Positions 27,786 to 37,418 of a stretch of DNA of 64,000 nucleotides are shown piece after piece. The notes below the pieces were generated by a model. The model had not been told where the DNA came from and searched no databases. It was given only the letters and a program-made list of their open reading frames with translations. The translations under genes were made by a program, and so were the position numbers. The stretch's first letter is position 1. Each line of letters begins with the position of its first letter. The stretch comes from Trichomonas vaginalis G3 (taxonomy: Eukaryota > Parabasalia > Trichomonadida > Trichomonadidae), in assembly GCF_026262505.1 (NCBI RefSeq), contig NC_067207.1:14414082-14478081 (forward strand). Direction: 5' to 3'.

Positions 27786-29330
27786 TTAAATAAAATTAAT
27801 TTCTTGAAGAAAGAGATTGTTGTTATATTCAACAAGAAGAGTTGAAATGGAGTTATGTGATATGTTCCTCCATTGTTCAAGATCGTTCTCTATCTGATTA
27901 ATCATATCCAACAACATTTTTGTGGAAAACTGGTTATTGCATGATTTATATGTTAAAAGAGAGAGTTCAGCCTTCTTAACTTTCCTTCTTAGTTCATTAA
28001 CCCTTTCTCTTTTCTCTAAAACACTCTTTTTTCTGGAATTAATTTTCCATTCAATTTCTTCAATTTGCAATTGATACAGTTCTGGTGATATTCTTGGGGT
28101 TGGTATATCATTGTTTCGTTTGGATTCAATGATTTTGCATGATTCTTTATTGATTTCAATTTTCAAATTATTTATTTCAAGTTTCACTTGATTTATCATG
28201 TTTGTGAGAGAGTTTGTATCTTTTTGAAGTTCATCCTGTAAGAATTCAACACCATCGAAGTAGTTTTGTTGTGGAAAATCTGATGGATCATTAACAATGG
28301 TTTGTACTGTTTTTTTCGTGGTCGGAGGTATCACAAAAGTTTCGTCAACGGCTTTTTCGTATTTAAAATCTTCTTCTTTAATAAGGTTCTTGATTTTTAT
28401 TGATTCATTTAAAAGATTTGAAACTTTTTTCAAGAGTTTCTTGTATTTGGTAGTTTCTTCGTGCAATTTTGATTTAACTTGTTGCTTTTCAGTTCGAACT
28501 TTCTCGATTTCTGAGATTGGTGGTTTAAATTTCTGAAATTTTTCTTTTTTGATTTGGGTTTTCGATTTGTAATGCTTAACCTCTGATTTAATTGCTATAA
28601 GTTCTGTCATAGAGATAGATTTTGTATCTCGTTGCCTTTGAATATCTTCTAATTGTTTAGATAATTCTTGAATTCGTTGTTGATCAACGATAATGGATCT
28701 TCTGAGGAGATCGATCTTCTTGGAAATTACATGTTTACTGTATTTCTTCTGTGTTTGTACAGATTCTGTGATTCGATTTTTCATTTTTTTCAAAAACAAA
28801 TTTATTTCTTTCTGTTTTTTCTTGATTTTTGATTGTAACTCCCGCGATGTTGCTTTATATCTTTCCATATCTTCAAATGAATTCTCTATTTGAGTATTAA
28901 TTGCTTCTATTTTGCGTTGAGTAAAAAAAATATGATTTGTAGCAGTATCCATATTTGTTTTATAGGTGGATATATCTCTGTTTAGTTCTGTCTCAAGATC
29001 TTCGTTATTAATTTTTTGTAATTCGTGATCAAGCTCTTGATTGGTTTTTTCAAAAGTCAAGTCAGCCTTGTCTCGATTATATTGCACATCTTCTTGAATA
29101 TTAGCTAGAATGTCATAAAGATATGCATAAAAATTCTGAGTTGATTGTATTTTTTGTTCGATTGAATTTGAAATTTGATCTAGGCTCTGATTTCTCAGAT
29201 CAGTAATACGTTGAATATCATATTCACACCCTATTCGTTTCGAAAGTTTCTCGATTTTTGTTGAAATATTGATCGGTTGATCTACCAAAATTTCAACGAT
29301 TTCATTCATATAAGTGAAGAGATATTCCAT
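27786..29330 (-). CDS. Coiled-coil protein, 514 residues
   Basis: Almost the whole protein is predicted coiled coil by eye: long helices rich in E, K, Q, N and I/L with heptad spacing from about residue 55 to 300, a break near PPTTKKTVQTIVNDPSDFP (about 345-365), and a second coil to the end. This build is common in cytoskeletal and axonemal proteins of flagellates, but no specific family can be named. The start ATG at 29330 follows TCATACATTTAG, a partial Initiator match. The gene sits between the two direct-repeat copies of the acidic-repeat gene, so the duplication spans or flanks it. Confidence 0.8.
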   Translation of the reverse strand: MEYLFTYMNEIVEILVDQPINISTKIEKLSKRIGCEYDIQRITDLRNQSLDQISNSIEQKIQSTQNFYAYLYDILANIQEDVQYNRDKADLTFEKTNQELDHELQKINNEDLETELNRDISTYKTNMDTATNHIFFTQRKIEAINTQIENSFEDMERYKATSRELQSKIKKKQKEINLFLKKMKNRITESVQTQKKYSKHVISKKIDLLRRSIIVDQQRIQELSKQLEDIQRQRDTKSISMTELIAIKSEVKHYKSKTQIKKEKFQKFKPPISEIEKVRTEKQQVKSKLHEETTKYKKLLKKVSNLLNESIKIKNLIKEEDFKYEKAVDETFVIPPTTKKTVQTIVNDPSDFPQQNYFDGVEFLQDELQKDTNSLTNMINQVKLEINNLKIEINKESCKIIESKRNNDIPTPRISPELYQLQIEEIEWKINSRKKSVLEKRERVNELRRKVKKAELSLLTYKSCNNQFSTKMLLDMINQIENDLEQWRNISHNSISTLLVEYNNNLFLQEINFI

Positions 29331-29546
29331 CTAAATGTATGATTCAAACTCACAGAATGCATCAAAAATAAATCAAATCTCGTTTATAAGGAAGAAAAAT
29401 TAATGGATAAATTCAATTTTAAAAATATAAAAAGTTAGCATGAGCTGATGATGGACGGAGTGTTATTGTTGTTTGGCATCTAGTTTGATATGGAGTCAAT
29501 TGAAAAACAATAGAAAAATATTTTTTGATATTTATTTTCCTCAAAA

Positions 29547-30568
29547 TATGGAAAATGATAATATGAAATTATTCGAATACAAGATCGATTAGATAGATTT
29601 CTTATGTAGTTCATGATGAGTTTTCAAAGTAAGGGAAAATGTTTTCAAAATTATGTTTTTTATATGTATTTGATCAAAATTTAATGAAGAAGTGGATTAA
29701 AGATACTTGTGTATGTTCTGTTTATAGATTTTAAACGTTCGTATTTTCATCGTCAGAATGGGGGCAGAAGGAAAATGTTTGACAGTCAGATCTGACAAAG
29801 TTTGATAAAAAAATCGATTTTTCCTGATTATGAATTTTTATAAATTTGTGATGAATAATATTGACATTTGGCTTATCTGGTTTTCAATAAAAAAGCATTT
29901 ATAATTCGTTTTTTCATCATCATTGTTCTGACAGTCAGAAGATATTTTTTGAGAGGATGCGGTAATAAAAAAAATTCATTTCACATATTTTGATGCTTCC
30001 TTTGCTTGCATTGCGCACTGCGTATAACGCAGATGATGATAACATATGGTTCCCAATTCCAACGAAGTTAGGACTCTTACGTATTGGAATTGATAAGAAC
30101 GATGCAGAAGATGATGACAACTGGTATGTTGGTCTCTCATACCACTCACCATGGGGAAAGTTCTCAATCGGATATCATAGCAACGAAGAAGAAGATGATG
30201 ACGACAACTGGTACGTAGGAATCTCATACCACTCACCATGGGGAAAGTTCTCAATCGGATATCATAGCAACGACGAAGAAGATGAAGATGACGAAAACAT
30301 CAGACTTTGGGCCGATTTGGCTACAAAGATTGGACGTTTCTCCTTCGAGTACCACAACTCCGCCGAAGAAGACGACGAAAACATTCGCTGGACATGGGGA
30401 CCTGTTGATTTCGATCTCGAGCTCAATGGTGACAAGAAGGTCGCACAGAAGAAGCCAGTCAGAATCAACAAAGCTTTATTAAAGCGCTGGTATGAGAAGT
30501 ATGGACGCCGTGCTTTCCCACGCATGTACAAGAAGCATTCTTTACCAAAATTTTCTTCAAAGAAACAA
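29547..30568 (+). repeat. Direct repeat A, copy 2 (promoter plus acidic-repeat gene)
   Basis: Second copy of the segment at 26268-27202, same orientation. The 5' flanks are nearly base-identical, diverging only before about 29547. Contains one extra 87-base coding unit. Confidence 0.9.
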
Positions 30569-30649
30569 GTAGTTCCAAATTTTGCTCCATTAATTAATTT
30601 ACTCTATAAGCAATCATGGTATCCTCAATGGCTAAAACCACGTTATTGA
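29993..30649 (+). CDS. Acidic-repeat protein, copy 2
   Basis: A 218-residue paralogue of the protein at 26714. It has one more 29-residue unit (EEEDDDDNWYVGISYHSPWG and following), which arose by in-frame duplication of the neighbouring unit. The shared part ends at SSKKQ. The final 26 residues (VVPNFAPLINLLYKQSWYPQ and so on) bear no resemblance to the tail of copy 1, although the DNA after the stop is again alike. The tail therefore looks swapped rather than drifted. The promoter region, including the TCATTTCAC motif, is conserved, so both copies are probably transcribed alike. Confidence 0.7.
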   Translation: MLPLLALRTAYNADDDNIWFPIPTKLGLLRIGIDKNDAEDDDNWYVGLSYHSPWGKFSIGYHSNEEEDDDDNWYVGISYHSPWGKFSIGYHSNDEEDEDDENIRLWADLATKIGRFSFEYHNSAEEDDENIRWTWGPVDFDLELNGDKKVAQKKPVRINKALLKRWYEKYGRRAFPRMYKKHSLPKFSSKKQVVPNFAPLINLLYKQSWYPQWLKPRY

Positions 30650-31911
30650 AATTAATTCATTAATTAAAAATCTTCTTTGAAGGTAAATTTTAATTTATTC
30701 GATATAGTTTCTTTCTTTCTCTCTCTCTCTCGTTTTCTGTTTGCAATCTTTCAAATATAAAGAAAATACTAAACCCAAAAGGATTTCACGGTGAACTTAT
30801 CACTTTCTGACGCCCTATCAAAAAGAAAAATACGGGAGTGAAGAGGCATGGAAAACCATAAACGGAGATTTGAGATTGTGCATCTTTAAATTTGATATTT
30901 GTATTTCAAATAAATAGCAACAAATACAGTAATCATTGCACAGCATAGCACTAAGATGAAATAAAATATGCATACACACATCTGACATTTAATTCAAAAC
31001 ACTGACAAGTGGCATGAAACATCATTGAAAACTAACCTTAAACAGCATAATTGAAGGATTTGTCAAACCCCTAATGACTTTTGAGAGAGAAAGGTAATAT
31101 TGAATGTTTTTAATTTCAATAGATCAAAGGTGTATTTACCATTTTCAAAGGTACATTCACTATTTTTGACAAAATTTTAAATTTTCATGGGGTTGTAAAT
31201 CTTATAATAACTAGATGAATAAGGAATAAATCCCAGTATGATGTGCATCATTATATTAAACACTATATGTAAGCCTTGTAATTCTATTAACACTTATGAA
31301 GATCTATAGTATTTGAGCAGATAAATTTGATAATTTCCAAAACTCTTATATTTCAAAATTAAAGTGTGCGAATGCATTTAAATGAGAGCAAAAAGAGAAT
31401 GATGCTGTTAAAACTAGGTGTTAATTTCCAATTATTTCGCATCACAAGAACTACCCAGTAAATTCGGCTATCTTTCTTTGCAATTATTCTCCATTATACA
31501 TATAATATAATGGTTAGGGTTTGAAGAAAAGTTACTAGAGAATTATTGACTTTTGAAATAATGCAGAATTTTACTTGAAGAAATCATTAATTTATGAGTT
31601 CCAAATTGCTAACCCTGACGAAGGATCATTAAATTTGCTACAATTAAATACACTTATTGCAACATCAATATATTTTTATTCGAATAGTAAAAAAGAATAA
31701 CAATCATATAAAGCACTATGTATAGTGATTTACAATAACTTCGTCCCGACCAATAATATTAGCTTTTTACCTTAGAAAATTGGGATATTCAGCCTCGAGT
31801 CAAAAAAAAAATGAGAAAATGTCAGAAAGTACATCCTTAAAGTATATATAATTCGCCCGCTGTATTTATTGGGATGAATATCTTGTTCGGACATCAATAA
31901 TTTATACAATA
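30650..31911. other. Long intergenic stretch, no gene seen
   Basis: About 1.3 kb of AT-rich DNA with a CT-microsatellite at about 30709-30735. No coding frame, RNA gene or transposon feature could be supported. Confidence 0.5.
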
Positions 31912-31914
31912 GAG

Positions 31915-32169
31915 AGAGAGAGTTTAAGTTCGTTCACATGGTTCAAAAACATGTGTTCTTATATAAGACGCCATTCTTTCTTTTTCTGATATTTTCGAAG
32001 AGAGAGTTTAAGTTCGTTCACATGGTTCAAAAACATGTGTTCTTATATAAGACGCCATTCTTTCTTTTTCTGATATTTTCGAAGAGAGAGTTTAAGTTCG
32101 TTCACATGGTTCAAAAACATGTGTTCTTATATAAGACGCCATTCTTTCTTTTTCTGATATTTTCGAAGA
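31915..32169 (+). repeat. Three tandem 84-bp repeats derived from an ankyrin gene 3' end
   Basis: The unit runs from AGAGAGAGTTTAAGTTCG to TCTGATATTTTCGA and occurs three times with essentially no difference. 84 is divisible by three, so a 120-codon frame runs through it, but codon use is not gene-like. The unit aligns with the last codons and 3' flank of the ankyrin gene at 34200-34290 (TTCACATGGT, then TTCTTA-TAAGA, then TATTTTCGAAGA-GA-TTTCATTAG). It is therefore ankyrin debris, not a new gene. Confidence 0.85.
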
Positions 32170-32614
32170 TGAATTTCATTAGAAATAAACCAAATAGTTC
32201 TTTTTCTAGTGGAAATGGGAACACTAGAGCTCCTGAAGAACAGAATGGCTGCCATAATCTTCTGATCAGCAGAGGTCCAAATGGTAAAAGGCCTCTGTAG
32301 ATACAGATTCAGGAACTTCAAAGCTCCATTTTGCAGAGATTGAGAGCTTTGGAGCTCCTCATGCAAAGAACTGCAAAAGATTTAGCCATAAAATTTAATA
32401 GATCTTAGAATATACAGATCAATCTATTAATTAAATATATCCCTTTATATACATTCAAAAAATCAATTGATTTGGAATGATTGACAATAAATTATATCCG
32501 AAATCATTATGGTCATTGTTTTCTACATATGTAACATAGTATTTTTTTTCTTCTAATGAATTTAAGGGTATTTCATATGGTAAAACGCAAATGTGTCTTT
32601 TTTAAAAATTAATA
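32170..32614. other. Intergenic upstream of the ankyrin gene
   Basis: Begins with a further piece similar to the ankyrin 3' flank (to about 32180). A short, less AT-rich stretch at 32210-32390 has no supported identity. Confidence 0.45.
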
Positions 32615-34228
32615 ATGTCGGACCATGACGTTCATCCAAAAGAATACAACAAATTGCGAAGTACTTACAAATACTACATTGATTCATTTCTTGCATTGTA
32701 TCAGCTAAAAACGGAAAAAGAAGAAGAATTAAAGTCAATTTACAAAATGATCAAAACAGAATTGATTGATTCAAAGAAATATCTCCCCAGAGATATTATA
32801 GAAGTTATTTTACATATCATTCCGTATAATATTCGCTCTACAAAGTCATATTTATTTCTTGCCAAACTCATATCTGATGATTACCATGTCACAGAGGTCA
32901 AAAGTATTGAACCTATTTCAAACTTACTGTTTTACAAAGAATATGGAATTAAATTATACAAATCTGCTGATTTAGAAAAAATTAAATCAGAAAATCTTGA
33001 AATTCATACAGAAGATACAATTTACAGAGCAATTATGTATAATGACCTTGAAAGATTCATATACTTCACTGAAAGAGATGAATTTGATAAAGATAAAATA
33101 CTTATAAGTAGTTTATATCCATCTTTTTTGGGAGGATATTCATTACTTGAATTATGTTGTTACCATGGAGCAGTTGATTGTTTCAAGTTATTAAGAACGA
33201 AATTCAGCGCAGAAATAACTGAAACATGTTTACGATTTTCATTTTTAGGAGGAAATCCAGAGATCATGAGTGAATGTTTGAAATATCAAACACCAAATAA
33301 TTGGTGCATGGAATATGCAATTATTTCACACAACATTGATTTCGTTACATTCTTGATGAATGAATACAATATAGAGATCGATTTATTTTCTTGTGGATTT
33401 TATCAAAATCTTGAAGCATTTTTAGTTTATTTCGATCAAACTAATGATATTAATGAATGCTTTGTTTATTCCCCGCTTTTAAATATCCCATCTCTTTTCG
33501 AATACTTCCGTTTACATTGTGCAAATATCAATGTAAAAAATGAATATGGAGGAACCGCTCTTCATTATGCAGCAATGAACAATAGTAAAGAAATTGCCGA
33601 GATTCTTATTTCAAATGGTGCAAATATCAATGTAAAAAATGAATATGGAGAAACCGCTCTTCATCTTGCAGCAATGTACAATAGTAATAAAGAAACTGCC
33701 GAAGTTCTTATTTCAAATGGTGCAAATATCAATGAAAAGGATAAAGATGGACAAACCGCACTTCATCTTGCAGTAAAGAAAAATAGTAAAGAAACTGTCG
33801 AGCTTCTTATTTCACATGGTGCAAATATCAATGAAAAAGATAAATATGGAATTACATCTCTTCATATTGCAGTAAAGGAAAATAGTAAAGAAACTGCCGA
33901 GCTTCTTATTTCAAATGGTGCAAATATCAATGAAAAAAATAAATATGGAATAACCGCACTTCATTATGCAGCAATGTACAATAGTAAAGAAACTGCCGAA
34001 GTTCTTATTTCACATGGTGCAAATATCAATGAAAAAGATAAATATGGAATTACATCTCTTCATATTGCAGTAAAGGAAAATAGTAAAGAAATTGCCGAGA
34101 TTCTTATTTCAAATGGTGCAAATATCAATGAAAAAGATGAAAATGGAATTACATCTCTTCATTATGCAGCAATGAACAATAGTAAAGAAATAGCCGAACT
34201 TCTTATTTCACATGGTGCCGAAGAATAA
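32615..34228 (+). CDS. Ankyrin-repeat protein of the trichomonad DUF3447 type
   Basis: A 537-residue protein. The N-terminal 300 residues follow the pattern of the huge trichomonad ankyrin family: a helical start (YKYYIDSFLALYQLKTEKEE), then divergent ankyrin-like helices resembling DUF3447 (FLGGYSLLELCCYHGAVDCFKLL, FLGGNPEIMSECL). Residues about 303-537 are seven 33-residue ankyrin repeats with very high mutual identity (ANINEKDKYGITSLHIAVKENSKETAELLISNG is the common form, given here across two short quotes: ANINEKDKYG and TSLHIAVKEN). The final repeat closes with SHGAEE. Such proteins are protein-interaction scaffolds. The partner is unknown. The near-identity of repeats at the DNA level points to recent expansion or conversion. 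Confidence 0.93.
   Translation: MSDHDVHPKEYNKLRSTYKYYIDSFLALYQLKTEKEEELKSIYKMIKTELIDSKKYLPRDIIEVILHIIPYNIRSTKSYLFLAKLISDDYHVTEVKSIEPISNLLFYKEYGIKLYKSADLEKIKSENLEIHTEDTIYRAIMYNDLERFIYFTERDEFDKDKILISSLYPSFLGGYSLLELCCYHGAVDCFKLLRTKFSAEITETCLRFSFLGGNPEIMSECLKYQTPNNWCMEYAIISHNIDFVTFLMNEYNIEIDLFSCGFYQNLEAFLVYFDQTNDINECFVYSPLLNIPSLFEYFRLHCANINVKNEYGGTALHYAAMNNSKEIAEILISNGANINVKNEYGETALHLAAMYNSNKETAEVLISNGANINEKDKDGQTALHLAVKKNSKETVELLISHGANINEKDKYGITSLHIAVKENSKETAELLISNGANINEKNKYGITALHYAAMYNSKETAEVLISHGANINEKDKYGITSLHIAVKENSKEIAEILISNGANINEKDENGITSLHYAAMNNSKEIAELLISHGAEE
33518..34221 (+). repeat. Seven 99-bp repeats within the ankyrin gene
   Basis: Each unit starts GCAAATATCAATG and encodes one ankyrin repeat. 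Repeats 4 and 6 are almost base-identical, which indicates duplication of a two-repeat block. Repeat 2 has one extra codon. Confidence 0.9.
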
Positions 34229-34691
34229 TATTCTTACTTAAGATATTCTTTAGTTTTCTGGTATTTTCGAAGAAGATTTTCATTAGGGAGTAAAATAATC
34301 TTTTTTTTTAAATTTTTGAACTTGAGTTTGTTAGATGTGATGAGTTTTATTATATTCATCCTCGTGAAGTTGCACTTGAATTCACTGGATAATGTCTTTC
34401 AAAAATACACTACATGTTTAGGAAGAGTTTCAATCCTGATAGCCATATGTTGAACAAAAAACCGACCGAAAGTCCACATTTCTCAAATTTTGTTGAATTT
34501 CAGACAGAAATGAGCATAAAATACAATCCTCTTCAATGGAATATCATTGAAATGTTCAATTCTCTTGAAGAAAAAGGAAAACAAATTACTTGAAACGTTA
34601 TTCATGATTGCTGGTGAAATATAAATAAAATATTTAAATAAACATTGACAGATTGTTTTTACAAAATATGAATTTCATGATTATTATATGC
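34229..34691. other. Intergenic after the ankyrin gene
   Basis: The first 70 bases are homologous to the 84-bp tandem repeat at 31.9 kb. The rest is AT-rich without a gene. Confidence 0.5.
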
Positions 34692-35207
34692 TTATCTTGG
34701 TGATTTTGGTAATGGATAAACTTTCTTCGGTGTTTCATCGACTCTCGGGCTTCGTTCGGAGGAGAAACTTGGAGTTCCAGATGGAGATGGCGAATCTATT
34801 TGAGAAGGAGACATAAACATCGAAGAAAGTCCTGGTCTTGGCGATTTAAATTCTTTGATTGGCAAAGAACTTGGCTGCATCTTGCGAGGAGTAGTCTGTG
34901 ATGATACCGGAGATAAAGAACCCTTTCCATTTGGCTTTACTGGCGAAACTGATGTTCCGAGAGTAAATGTGTTCTTTCTTGGCCTTGTTTCATGGGACAA
35001 CTGCTCGAAAACAGCATCTTCTCGCTTTAGAACTGGTATTGCAGGGAAATTAAAGCATTTAATGTGCTTTTGGATGATTTGGATGATTCCTGATTTGTTT
35101 GCACTGGATTTAGAGTAACTACTAGAGCTGAAAACAGTGTAGAGGTGATCGTTTTCAAATTTCTCGACGCCGTTTTGAACGCATTGGTGTCCACGAATGA
35201 GAACTTG
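34692..35207 (-). pseudogene. 3' part of a PPP-type Ser/Thr protein phosphatase gene
   Basis: An open frame of 171 codons with no ATG. It opens QVLIRGHQCVQNGVEKFEND and continues HLYTVFSSSSYSKSSANKSG. This matches the C-terminal part of the PPP catalytic domain, where the IRGHE/IRSHE histidine binds metal and TVFSAPNY follows. After it comes a Ser/Pro-rich tail (SPVKPNGKGSLSPVSS, SPSQIDSPSPSGTP) ending LPKSPR. The metal-binding domain upstream is gone: just before the frame a neighbouring frame gives SLLSLSDNKLT, which could be the preceding helix shifted, and then a block of 23-bp repeats begins. The locus is a 5'-truncated pseudogene, or its 5' part lies elsewhere. The first phosphatase half was not found in the window. 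Confidence 0.75.
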
Positions 35208-35267
35208 TTAATTTATTGTCAGAGAGAGATAGCAAAGATTTGTCGTTTGAAAGTTCAGATCTTGTTT

Positions 35268-35359
35268 AAACAATAAACAATGAAAAGGTTAAACAATAAA
35301 CAATGAAAAGGTTAAACAATAAACAATGAAAAGTTTAAACAATAAACAATGAAAAGGTT
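35268..35359. repeat. Four tandem 23-bp repeats
   Basis: AAACAATAAACAATGAAAAG plus GTT, four times with one base change in the third copy. The block sits exactly between the broken phosphatase and the 3' end of the PDI-like gene. Confidence 0.9.
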
Positions 35360-35370
35360 ATATGAAAGTA

Positions 35371-36786
35371 TTATAACTCATCCTTCTTCTGAAGCTTCCT
35401 TTTGATCCATTTTGTCACTGGTTCCTTTAATAACTTCTTTGTGTATGTAAATGTCTTTGATTTCGGATCTGATCCAAAAATCTTAATACAAGGAGTAGAA
35501 GGAAGCATGTGGCCGTACAAAATGTCGTTCTTACTTGCATCCATCTTTGCAAATTGCAAATTCGGAAATTCCGCGGCGATTTCTCTGAAAATCGGAAGGA
35601 AATCTGAATACAGTCTGTCCCATTCTTCGTAAAACAAGATAACGGTCTGACAATTGTAATCTTGAATTTTAGATTTCATCGTTTTTGAGTTAATTTCAGA
35701 GACAATATCAGTATTATTCTGTGGAAGTTCTGAGCACCTGATTGTCTGGTTGATATTTCCGGCAAATACTTCATCAATAAAGTGCAAAATTTGTTTTGGC
35801 CGAAATTCGCTTCCTTCTGTGTACAAATACTTAATAACTCTCTTGCCTGTATAGTTTAGAACACAAAATGCAGGGTCCGCGTAACGGCTGAACCCTATAC
35901 TTTGCATAAATCTGTTTCCATTAACTGCATCAATGACTGCGAACCGTAATTTGTTCTTGTACTGGGTTGTTACCATTGATATTGTTCTAAGGGCTTTATC
36001 GAGGTCTTCTTGTTCGACAGGAGTAAAGAATAAACCTAATTCTTTGGTTTGTTCGTAAATTTGCTGGTTATTGATATTAAATATCTCGTAATTAGGATTC
36101 TTGTTCTGTTCAATCCATTCTGTAATGTTTTCGACTGTTCCTTCTGTTAAATTGTAAGGATAAAATACTTTTGACTTATCTGTATTTCTGTAAAGCACAA
36201 TTGATGGTACGTATCTGATACGAAGCTCATAGGTAACATCTGGATCAGGAGAACAGCCAAAAGCGTAGTTATCTCTGTTTCGCTCGGCAATTTCATTAAA
36301 TTTTTCGAAAAGAGGGCCACCAGCCTTTTTTTCAAAGAGAACTACCGATATTGGATGAGATTCGATGAACTCTTGCGCTGTAGGATAGTCATCAAAAGTT
36401 GTGAACGGAAGTCCTGTTTTTTCCATCGCATATTTATATATACTATCTGGAGAGGGATCTCCTTTGTATTCTTCTACAAATTCACCATATCTATAAAAAT
36501 AGTAGCCTTTTGTGTGTTTGAGATGTAATTGCTGAACAAAATACTTATTTCGATCGCCATCCATGATAGCAAAGTAACATCTCGTACCTATATACGAACT
36601 AGCTGATATAAAGTCTGATAAGTATCGATAACGTTGAAAATCACCTTGTTGAATAAAAAGAATTGCAGCTGGTTTCGTTTTCATTACATTGGTGAAGTTA
36701 GATTCTGTCACATATACAATGTTATCATCATCATATGTGATAGACTCACTTTTGGATAAAAATGTCAATGCAGTGAAGAAAAACAT
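35371..36786 (-). CDS. PDI-like ER protein with KDEL and no CXXC
   Basis: A 471-residue protein with a hydrophobic N-terminal signal (MFFFTALTFLSKSES) and a C-terminal KDEL, so it should be a resident of the ER lumen. Four thioredoxin-fold units of about 110 residues fit the length, and the last one reads TVILFYEEWDRLYSDFLPIF and FAKMDASKNDI, LPSTPCIKIFG. This is the standard PDI a' layout with cis-proline (TPC), but the CGHC active site is replaced by EEWD. No CXXC occurs anywhere, so it cannot act as a dithiol oxidase and more likely acts as a chaperone or binding subunit. Family call is from fold pattern plus KDEL. Confidence 0.82.
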   Translation of the reverse strand: MFFFTALTFLSKSESITYDDDNIVYVTESNFTNVMKTKPAAILFIQQGDFQRYRYLSDFISASSYIGTRCYFAIMDGDRNKYFVQQLHLKHTKGYYFYRYGEFVEEYKGDPSPDSIYKYAMEKTGLPFTTFDDYPTAQEFIESHPISVVLFEKKAGGPLFEKFNEIAERNRDNYAFGCSPDPDVTYELRIRYVPSIVLYRNTDKSKVFYPYNLTEGTVENITEWIEQNKNPNYEIFNINNQQIYEQTKELGLFFTPVEQEDLDKALRTISMVTTQYKNKLRFAVIDAVNGNRFMQSIGFSRYADPAFCVLNYTGKRVIKYLYTEGSEFRPKQILHFIDEVFAGNINQTIRCSELPQNNTDIVSEINSKTMKSKIQDYNCQTVILFYEEWDRLYSDFLPIFREIAAEFPNLQFAKMDASKNDILYGHMLPSTPCIKIFGSDPKSKTFTYTKKLLKEPVTKWIKRKLQKKDEL

Positions 36787-37404
36787 ATAAAATTTTGGTT
36801 ATTTGGTCGAAAGAAAATCTTCTTTGACTAGGTCTGGTGATGCATTCTCTTGCATTTTTGAAAAGATAACCAAAAAATAAAATGCTAATTTTTCATAAAT
36901 TGAATTTTAAGCGAACAATAATAATTAACATCATGCGATCTCATGATTTTCGCTTTCCATTTTTTCAAAAAATCTCCAAAATTTTTTCAAATTCCAAAAA
37001 ATAAATTGCAAAATTACAAGTTTTATATTCAAAATTGGGATTTCAAAATATTTTTGGAAAATTTGATGAAAGTAAACTTGATTAAAAATGTATTACAAAT
37101 ATATATGTCATTGAAAAATGTCCTTTTTATGTTGATTTTGGAATTTCAGATATCAATTTTTGATGTACAAAGGTTTTTATATGCCAAAACATTTAATTAA
37201 GCAATTTTAAATTTAGATTCTTTTCGTTAAAAGTTGTCATAACATTTTTTTTTTGATTTGGTCGATTTCCTTTCATTCATGAAACCAAACCTAGATATTT
37301 TCCATTAGGATCATAAACTGATGAATAATCTAACTGTTTATTACACAACCATTTATTTTGCGGAGAAATTACTTCAGAAATCATCGAAAAACGGTTATGA
37401 CAGG
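36787..37404. other. Intergenic between divergent genes
   Basis: Shared upstream region of the PDI-like gene (minus) and the DEAD-box helicase (plus). Very AT-rich, with many AAAATTTT runs. No gene seen. Confidence 0.5.
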
Positions 37405-37413
37405 TCATTTTTC
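37405..37413 (+). promoter_or_regulatory. Initiator-like element of the DEAD-box gene
   Basis: TCATTTTTC, five bases before the ATG at 37419, is a strong TCAYTW match. Confidence 0.6.
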
Positions 37414-37418
37414 GCGCA

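Noticed and set aside
31938-32300. A 120-codon frame through the 84-bp repeats
   Set aside because: It exists only because the repeat length is divisible by three. Codon use is not gene-like and the unit is explained as ankyrin 3' flank.
33518-34221. CRISPR-like regular repeats
   Set aside because: The units are contiguous 99-bp ankyrin repeats without spacers, in a eukaryotic gene.
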